From Typha latifolia (taxonomy: Eukaryota; Streptophyta; Magnoliopsida; Poales; Typhaceae): a stretch of DNA of 64,000 nucleotides. Position numbers and translations under genes: made by a program. The stretch's first letter is position 1. Each line of letters begins with the position of its first letter. Shown here one piece after another: positions 57,131 to 64,000 of the stretch. Where the stretch lies: positions 4,506,850 through 4,570,849 of the forward strand of contig CM034113.1 of NCBI GenBank assembly GCA_019914945.1, written 5' to 3'. The notes below the pieces were generated by a model. It was not told where the DNA came from, did no database searches, and saw nothing but the letters and a program-made list of their open reading frames with translations.

Positions 57131-58095
57131 TTTTTTTTTTCTTTTTCTTTTTTTTTTTGATAGAAGGTCCATAGACCAATAATTCCATTAAAGCCAAACA
57201 TCTTTTACAAGCTTTGATACACAAAGGAAAGGGAGATTTTTTTAAGAGCCCCTCTATCGGCACAACAAGAAAAATAAGCATCAAGCCCTAAGGGTATACA
57301 AGATCTGAATAAAGTACACCCAACTCATTTAATTAGACAAACAAACAAGCTAACTTAAGCATCTTTTCGATCTCGAACGGATCTGAAGCGACGTAGCTTC
57401 ATGCTGCAGAAAGATCAAATAATCATCACCTAGGGAACAATGTGACTCGGCGTCCACTAACTATGGTCATCACCCTCGCCGGCAAGGGAGGAGAAGGTAG
57501 GCAGTGGGCGGTAGCGGAGCGGCTGTGGCGACGAACAATGACGGATTGGGAGATGACAGAGTAAGTGTCTAAAAAGAGGTGGAGTCGACAGAGGGGAGTC
57601 ACCGGCTAGGGGCGGCATGATGAGGAGGTGGTACAAAAGTGGAGAAAAGGGGAACAAGAATGTGAGAAAGAGAGGGGAAGAGGATGAGAGAGGGACCACG
57701 ACTTAGATGACCATTGTTGTAGAGGCCTCATCCACAATGACTACAGCCTCGACGACCATAGTTGCTGCGGCTTTAACAACGATGACCCTGGTCAAGCAAA
57801 ACAAGGAGGGGAGGGAGAAAGAAGAAGAAATAGAGAAGAGAGAAGGGAGGAGGGAGGAGGGAGGAGGAGGAAGAAAAAGGGAATGAAAGGGAGAAGGGGA
57901 GATAAAAGAGGAAAGATGAGAGGAGAAATACCTTGCCGTGAATGGGAAAAACCCCCTCCCCTCCTACCAGCCGAGGCTAAGAGGAGGGGAGAGGGAGAAA
58001 GACGTTGACGACGGCGGCCGACGAGAAAAACCCTCGATGGAGGGGAGGAGGAAAGCCCAAACCCTAGCTAAGAAGTATGCTAGGGCTAGTAGCAT
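57131..58095 (-). mobile_element. LINE-derived non-autonomous element, 965 bp
   Basis: It is flanked by a perfect 16-bp target duplication. The left end is a T-rich run (57129-57159), which is the poly(A) tail on the minus strand. The minus strand begins with GCTACTAGCCCTAGC and a C/T-rich, GC-rich leader typical of plant LINE heads, and ends in TTGGTCTATGGACC before the tail. There is no reverse transcriptase or endonuclease. Head and tail are joined by a purine/pyrimidine-biased body, so it looks like an internally deleted LINE mobilised by an active partner. A processed transcript is the alternative, but I see no exon-like coding frame. Confidence 0.7.
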
Positions 58096-58111
58096 AGCTT
58101 GGTGAATGTCT

Positions 58112-58151
58112 GTCTGCTAATTGGTCTTGAGTCTTGAAATATTTGACCTTG
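58112..58151 (-). pseudogene. copia RNase H end, right part
   Basis: On the minus strand it encodes VKYFKTQDQLAD, the conserved motif before the end of copia pol. It reads on across the LINE target site into the left part. At its right it is joined directly to gag of another copia at about 58152. Confidence 0.6.
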
Positions 58152-59607
58152 AATTACTAGTGTATCCAACACTATACCTGTCTTTTCCAGAGATCTGAGC
58201 CTTTAGGATCTCATCAAGTTTGTTCTTCCCATTTAGAAATGTCACTTCCTTATTCGATCGCTCTAGTTCAATTTCATCAGCTTTCATTTTATTTTTTGCA
58301 TTATCAAATTGTTCAGAAAGGTCTTTGACACGTTCAAGTTCCAATTTGTACTTCTCCTTAAATTGAATTCTTTCAAGTTCGATTACCTTGAGTCGTTAAT
58401 GTAGTCTAAGATTGCTTTTCTTGAGTTTAAACGACTCCAGGTACAGGTCATTATATGCCTTTTGTATTTCAGATTCATCTTCCTCAGCTGATAACATATC
58501 CTGATCATCTGTACTATCAGTATAAAAAATGGAATCAATATTGAATAGAGAAGAGGCAAAAGCAACAAAGTTTTCTTTGTCTTTTCCAGAATCATCATCA
58601 GATTCATCTGAGTCATCCCAAGTAACTTTCATAGCTTACCCTTCTTCTTAAGGCGGTTAGGGCATTCTTGTGCTATGTGTCCAAAACCAGAATATTCAAA
58701 ACATCGAACTTTATTCTCAGAATTCTTATTTTTCTGTTTGACACCGTTGTTGCTCACACCTGTGTTCGAACTCGCAGTATTCTTCTTTTTCACAAATGCT
58801 TTGCTTTTCTCAAGTTTTTCAGCATTCAACTTGTTTGGCTTCCAAAAGAATTTATTGAACTTTTTGACGAACATGGCCAACATCTCAACATCTAAATCAC
58901 CTTCATCATCAAACTCCTCTATACTTTGTTCAACTGTGGATAGGGCAATCCCTTTGGACTTCCTCGGTTTTGAAAGGCTGGACTCAAATGTTTGTAGATT
59001 TCCTACCAATTGTTCAACTTTCATAGAATCGATATCCTTACTTTCCTCAATAGCTGTAACTTTCGCTTGAAACCTCTCTAGAAGAGACATAAGGATCTTA
59101 GAGACAATTATGTTTTCAGAAATTTTCTCTCCTAGATTGAAACTGGAGTTGACTATATCACTCAGCTTTGCATAAAACTCATCAAATGTCTCATTCTCCT
59201 CCATACGTAGAGTTTCAAAACTAGTAGTCAACCTCCGAAGTTTAGAAAGTTTTATAGCCATAGTTCCTTTGTGAGTAGTTTCTAAGATCGTCCAAGCTTG
59301 TTTTGCTATCTCACAAGTAGAGATTTTTCTAAATTCTTCCGAGGAAACACAACTAAAAATTGCATTTATTGCCTTGCTATTCCATCCAACTTTTTCATAG
59401 TCTGACCTATCCCATGACTCTATCGGTTTATTAGCAAGTTTATCATCCACCATGTACATTGGTGGACTCCAACCGTTCACAACGGCAAACCATACTCATT
59501 CATCTATAGACTTCAAGTAAGCTCTCATCTAGCTTTCCAATATCCATAATTTGATCCATCTAGGTAGGAGGTCTAATAGATGATGGTCCATCTCTATGAA
59601 AATCCAT
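58152..59607 (-). pseudogene. copia gag of the main family (minus strand)
   Basis: The start is ATG 59607 (MDFHRDGPSS). A TGA replaces Arg near 59492. The frame 59480-58629 then covers the UBN2-type gag domain and a knuckle with one Cys changed to Tyr (CFEYSGFGHIAQEC). A one-base loss at about 58636 shifts the frame. The acidic part (58632-58396) and coiled coil (58344-58160) follow. It is cut at about 58152 within YTSNS; protease and pol are absent. Confidence 0.8.
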
Positions 59608-59641
59608 GCCTATCTGATCTCTCTCAAAGGTGAGAGAACCT

Positions 59642-59653
59642 GCTCTGATACCA
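59642..59653 (-). other. primer-binding site
   Basis: On the minus strand it is TGGTATCAGAGC, an exact match, between the LTR end at 59656 and gag. Confidence 0.85.
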
Positions 59654-59655
59654 AT

Positions 59656-60731
59656 TGAAAAAACCCCTAGACACAAGTATGTATCTAAATACTAGGCAAT
59701 GATATCACTCGTTCGCTTAGGTAAAAGTCCGTAGAAATATTATGAACGAAAGTAGAGATGAATGCCAAGATTTTAATATGGAAAAACCGAAACGGGAAAA
59801 AACCAGGATCCAAACTCGGATCAAAACCAATTACTAGAATAGTAGTAGTTACAAGATTGACTCACAAAATAACCCGTCGATCCAAACTACTTTGTTCTTC
59901 TCAGTCTTGCTCGCTAGAACCCACGATTCACTACTTCTCGTGATTGAAGTCCAACCTCAATAACCCTCGAGATTGATCTTTCGTCTAGATAACCCTTAAG
60001 ATGAAAGATTAACTTTTTAATGATGAGTGGAACCTTGTTAGTTGAAGAACCGATGTAGCCTCAAGAAGTCTCCTTCAATAATGCTTCTTCAACCACACTC
60101 AAGATAGGGCATCACAATCCTTATATATGATCTCCAAGATAGAGCCAAATCCAAATCTATCCGTACTCAAGAAAGTCCAATTTTATCAAACTTCGTTGGT
60201 GCGTTCGAACGCGGCCCGGGTGCGTTCGAACGGCATGACTGGAACTCAGGTGCGTTCGAACGGGCCCGAGTGCGTTCGAATGCGACAACTTGAATTCTTC
60301 AGGTTGCGTTCGACGTTTGTGAACGCAGCTCTCGGTCTATGTGAACGCAGTACCCGCGTTTGAACGTGTTTGTGAACGCGGCTCTCTGTCTATGTGAACG
60401 CAGTACCTGCATTCGAACGCGTTTGTGAACGCGGCTCTCTGTCTGTGTGAACGCAGTACCCGCATTCGAACGCATTTGTGAACGCGACTCTCTGTCGGTG
60501 TGAACACAGTACCGCGTTCGAACACGTTTGTGAACGCGGTTCTTTGTCTGTGTGAACGCAGATTCCGCGTTCGAACGCGTTTGTGAACGCGGTGTGAACT
60601 CGACGGCTTTTCTCCAATAATTTTGCAATTCTTCAAACCAGAGATATTCTAGACTTGTGTAAAGCTCATATACATGAAAAAATACACTTAGAATATTTTG
60701 TACACAATTGCCAACAAATAAAAACCTAACA
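59656..60731 (-). mobile_element. main copia family, 5' LTR (1,076 bp)
   Basis: It runs from TGTTAGG (60731) to the end TTTTTTCA (59656) on the minus strand. It is the longest LTR of the family here because its tandem array is largest. TATA box at 60121-60128. It was inserted into an older LTR of the same family: the flank from 60732 is the middle of another LTR. Confidence 0.85.
60200..60600 (-). repeat. palindrome cluster with about five 53-bp units
   Basis: The block nearest the TATA box has GCGTTCGAACGC at 60201-60212, about 72 bp from it, and further sites to 60282. From about 60310 to 60595 the 53-bp unit is repeated about five times, with one unit shortened near 60510. Confidence 0.75.
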
Positions 60732-61585
60732 CACGGATCCAAACTCGGATCAAAACCAATCACTAGAATAGTAGCAGTTACAAGATTGACTCACAAAACA
60801 ACCCGTCGATCCAAACGATTTTGTTCCTCTCACTCTTGCTCGCTAGAACCCACGATTCACTGCTTCTCGTGATTGAAGTCCAACCTCAGTAGCCCTCGAG
60901 ATTGATCTTTCGTTTAGATAGCCCTTAAGATGAAATATTAAGTTTTATAGATGAGTAGAACTTTGTTAGTTGAAGAACTGATGTAGCCTCAAGAAGTCTC
61001 CTTCAATAATGCTTCTTCAACCACCCTAGAGTTAGGGCATCACAATCCTTATATATGATCTCCAAGATAGAGCCAAATCCAAGTCTTATCCATACTCACG
61101 AAAGTCCAAGATTTTCAAACTTCGTTGGTGCATTCGAACACGGCCCGGGTGCGTTCGAACGGCCTGACTTGATCTCAGGTGCGTTCGAACGGGCTCGAGT
61201 GCGTTCGAACGTGACAGCTTGAATTCTTCAGATTGCGTTCGAACGCGTGTGTGAACGCAGTTCTCAGTCTGTGTGAACGTAGTACCCGCGTTCGAACGCA
61301 TTTGTAAACAGAGCTCTCAGTCTGTGTAAACGCAGTACCCGCGTTCGAACGCCTTTGTGAACGCAGCTCTCGGTTTGTGTTAAGGCAGTACCCGCGTTCG
61401 AACGCATTTGTGAACGCACCGCATTCAAACGCGTTTGTGAATGCGGTGTGAACTCAATAGCTTTTCTCCAATAATCTTGCAATTCTTCAAACTTGAGAAT
61501 TTCTAGATTTGTATAAAGCTCATATACATGTAAAAATACACTTAGAATATTTTGTACACAATTGCCAACAATTAAAAACCTAACA
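60732..61585 (-). mobile_element. older LTR of the main copia family, cut by the next element
   Basis: It matches other LTRs from cacggatccaaactcgg to the start TGTTAGG (61585). Its 3' end is missing because the element at 59656-60731 begins there. It has about four tandem units (61200-61450). Confidence 0.75.
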
Positions 61586-61853
61586 AGAAAGAAGGACAAT
61601 AGCTTACTTCTTTGAAGAACATAAAATTGCACTAGAGAAAGCATAATTGAAAGTACTCTTACTAACTTCCAAAGGCTTTCTTTGACTTGCATATTTTATG
61701 TTTTTCATCTTTCTTCATGTAGCCTAAAAATATAAACCTCCTATTTAAGAACACCGTGTAGGCATACTGATTTAATGACTTGATACACTTTCTAACTATT
61801 TTGAGCGACTAAAGCTAAGACCATGTGAATAGTTTTAAGTTGAACAACAGGGG
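61586..61853 (-). pseudogene. copia RNase H remnant between LTRs
   Basis: On the minus strand, short pieces like NYAFSSAILCSSKK can be read, resembling the SGYAFSLGSAIF and SSKKQ part of Tnt1-like RNase H. It may be the continuation of the relic at 56900-58151, split by the insertions between them. The match is weak. Confidence 0.4.
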
Positions 61854-62281
61854 TGTTAGGTTTTTATTTGTTGGCAATTGTGTACAAAATATTCTAAGTA
61901 TATTTTTTCATGTATATGAGCTTTACACAAGTCTAGAATATCTCTGGTTTGAAGAATTACAAGATTATTGGAGAAAAGCCGTCGAGTTCACACCGCGTTC
62001 ACAAACGTGTTCGAACGCGGGTACTGCGTTCACACAGATAGAGAGCCGCGTTCACAAACGCGTTCGAACGCGGGTACTGCGTTCACATGAGTACGGATAA
62101 GACTCGGATTTTGCTCTATCTTGAAGATCATGAGTACGGATAAGACTCAGATTTGGCTCTATCTTGTACTTTCGTGAGTACGGATAAGATTAGGATTTAA
62201 CTCTATCTTGTACTTTCGTGAGTACGGATAGAGTTACATTGCCTAGTGTTTAGATACATACGTGTGTCTAGGGGTTTTTTC
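61854..62281 (+). mobile_element. main copia family, 5' LTR, rearranged and shortened
   Basis: It starts TGTTAGG, reaches the palindrome array (61995-62090), then jumps to four repeats of a phrase of about 43 bp (gagtacggataagactcgg, then ctctatctt) at 62088-62230, then to the LTR end tagatacatacgtgtg and ttttttca. The TATA box and much of the transcribed LTR part are lost. Confidence 0.75.
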
Positions 62282-62283
62282 AA

Positions 62284-62295
62284 TTGGTATTAGAG
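62284..62295 (+). other. primer-binding site, one change
   Basis: TGGTATTAGAGC, a C-to-T change in TGGTATCAGAGC, directly after the LTR end. Confidence 0.7.
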
Positions 62296-62331
62296 CAGGT
62301 TCTCTCACCCTTTGAGAGAGATCAGATAGGC

Positions 62332-62666
62332 ATGGATTTTCATAGAGATGGACCATCATCTATTAGACCTCCTATTCTAGATGGATCAAATTATGGATAT
62401 TGGAATGCTAGGATGAGAGCTTATTTGAAGTTTATAGATGAGCGAGTATGGATGGCCATTGTGAACGGTTGGAGTCCACCAATGTACATGGTGAATGATA
62501 AGTTTATTGAGAAACCGATTGAGTCATGGATAAGAAAGATTATGAAAAAGTTGGCTGGAATAGCAAAGCAATAAATGCAATTTTTAGTTGTGTTTCCTCG
62601 GAAGAATTTAGAAGAATTTCTACTTGTGAGATAGCAAACGAAGCTTGGACGATCTTAGAAACAACT
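62332..62666 (+). pseudogene. copia gag start, cut by an LTR
   Basis: ATG 62332 gives MDFHRDGPSSIRPPILDGS, the start of the family gag. The frame shifts near 62528 (loss in tcatggataagaaag). The reading stops at 62666, where a minus-strand LTR begins after gatcttagaaac. Confidence 0.75.
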
Positions 62667-63473
62667 TGAAAAAACCCGTAGACACAAGTATGTATCTAAA
62701 TACTAGGCAATGATATCACTCGTTCGCTTAAGTAAAAGTCCGTAGAAATATAAAGAACGAAAGCAGAGATGAACGCCAAGATTTTAACGTGGAAAAACCC
62801 AAACGGGAAAAAACCACGGATCCAAACTCGGATCAAAACCAATCACTAGAATAGTAGCAGTTACAAGACTGACTCTCAAAACAACCCGTCGATCCAAACG
62901 ACTTTGTTTCTCTCAGTCTTGCTCGCTAGAACCCACGATTCACCGCTTCTCGTGATTGAAGTCCAATCTCAGTAACCCTCGAGATTGATCTTTCGTCTAG
63001 ATAGCCCTTAAGACAAAAGATTAACTTTTGTAGATGAGTGGAACCTTGTTAGTTGAAGAACCGATGTAGCCTCAAGAAGTCTCCTTCAATAATGCTTCTT
63101 CAACCACCCTAGAGATAGGGTTTCACAATCCTTATATATGATCTCCAAGATAGAGCCAAATCCAAATCTTATCCATACTCACGAAAGTACAAGATAGAGC
63201 CAAATCATAATCTTATCCGTACTCACAAAAGTACAAGATATAGCCAAATCCAAATCTTATCCATACTCACGATCTTCAAGATAGAGCCAAATCGGAGTCT
63301 TATCCGTACTCACGAAAGTCCAATATTCTTAAACTTTGTTGGTGCGTTCGAACGGGCTCGAGTGCGTTCGAACGCGACAGCTTGAATTCTTCAGGTTGCG
63401 TTCGAACGCGTTTGTGAACGCAGCTCTCGGTCTGTGTGAACGCAGTACCCGCGTTCGAACACATTTGTAAACA
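62667..63473 (-). mobile_element. main copia family LTR (minus strand), 5' side deleted
   Basis: In plus coordinates it starts TTGAAAAAACCC (the LTR's 3' end) and runs past a TATA region to the palindromes at 63342-63470. It then switches inside the array into gag at about 63474. It contains the 43-bp repeat array at 63165-63330, like the LTR at 61854 in opposite orientation. Confidence 0.75.
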
Positions 63474-64000
63474 AATCACCTTTCTTGACCCATATGGCCT
63501 TTGTTTTCATCCCATAAATAAAAGCACTTCTAGGTTTTTACAAAAATTTGCAATGAGGTCGAATATGCCCTAGAATGCCGCAATGATAGCATGTCGGAAC
63601 AAACCTTTTTCTACTCACCTTTTGTCGAGGAGTGTGACTAGAGTTTGCCTTTGGTGTCGTCGAAGATTCACCAGCTTGTATATTCAAGTTCTGTTTAGAA
63701 GGGTTCATCCAGAATTGCTTTGTAAATGCGATTGTTGGCTTCAGGTATTCCTCCTTTTGTATACCTGCAGAAACAAATACAGTTTTGTTATTATTTGAAT
63801 TACCAGTGTATCCAACACCATACTTGTCTTTTCCAGAGATCTGAGCTTTTAGAATCTCATCAAGTTTGTTCTTCCCTTTTAGAAATGTCACTTTCTTATT
63901 CAATCGCTCTAGTTCAATTTCATTAGCCTTCATTTTATTTTTCGCATTGCCAAGTTGTTCAGAAAGGTCTTTGACACGTTCAAGCTCCAATTTGTACTTC
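63474..64000 (-). pseudogene. copia gag, C-terminal part (runs out of the window)
   Basis: The frame 63990-63538 encodes the coiled coil (MELERVKDLSEQLGN) and the CCHC knuckle CYHCGILGHIRPHC, collinear with 25658-26170. Past 63538 a stop and shift appear, then KTKAIWVKKGD-like sequence, then a direct fusion to LTR at 63473. The left-hand (N-terminal) part lies beyond the window. Confidence 0.8.

Noticed and set aside
60200..60600. CRISPR-like look (short palindromic repeats at regular spacing)
   Set aside because: The DNA is plant nuclear, the spacers are near-identical to each other, and the block lies inside an LTR.

Overview
The window is nuclear DNA of a flowering plant: AT-rich, full of LTR retrotransposons nested in one another, with only two host genes that I can support. 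The BLUS1-like kinase gene has a GC-rich 5' half and an AT-richer 3' half. That gradient is common in monocots, so a monocot is likely, but this is inference.

Layout. Positions 1-12677 hold fragments of three LTR families: a chromovirus-type LTR (360-949), 3' ends of one copia family (1377-2570 and 11933-12677), a gag-bearing copia relic (about 4400-7060), a truncated plus-strand LTR (7357-8045), and the 3' end of a minus-strand copia (8046-11932) with a long third ORF. From 12678 to 41303 there is one solo LTR of about 3.2 kb, split by successive insertions. These are element X (14682-19340, target duplication TGCTT), a gag-only gypsy element (19504-39428) that itself carries a solo LTR (20054-20905) and a 16-kb composite copia (21521-37524, target duplication GACCA), and another solo LTR (39473-40307). 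At 41891-49181 a solo LTR (target duplication CAAAG) is split by a chromodomain gypsy element, a chromovirus (42356-48846, minus strand).

The gene-bearing island is 49.2-56.5 kb. It has a small three-exon gene for a probably plastid-targeted protein (50198-50869, minus strand), a BLUS1-like STE20 kinase (54603-56114, minus strand), and two foldback MITE-like repeats between them. From 56.9 kb to the end there are more copia pieces, including a 965-bp LINE-derived insertion with a 16-bp target duplication and several rearranged LTRs.

The most unusual signal is a 12-bp palindrome, GCGTTCGAACGC. It and degenerate forms occur in clusters just upstream of a TATA box in copia LTRs, in gypsy LTRs, in a third LTR type, and inside the copia element ahead of its third ORF. 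This looks like a promoter module shared by unrelated retroelements and reused as an internal promoter. The third ORF appears to be made from its own promoter through a leader intron of about 262 bp. The same palindromic arrays coincide with several deletion and recombination joints.
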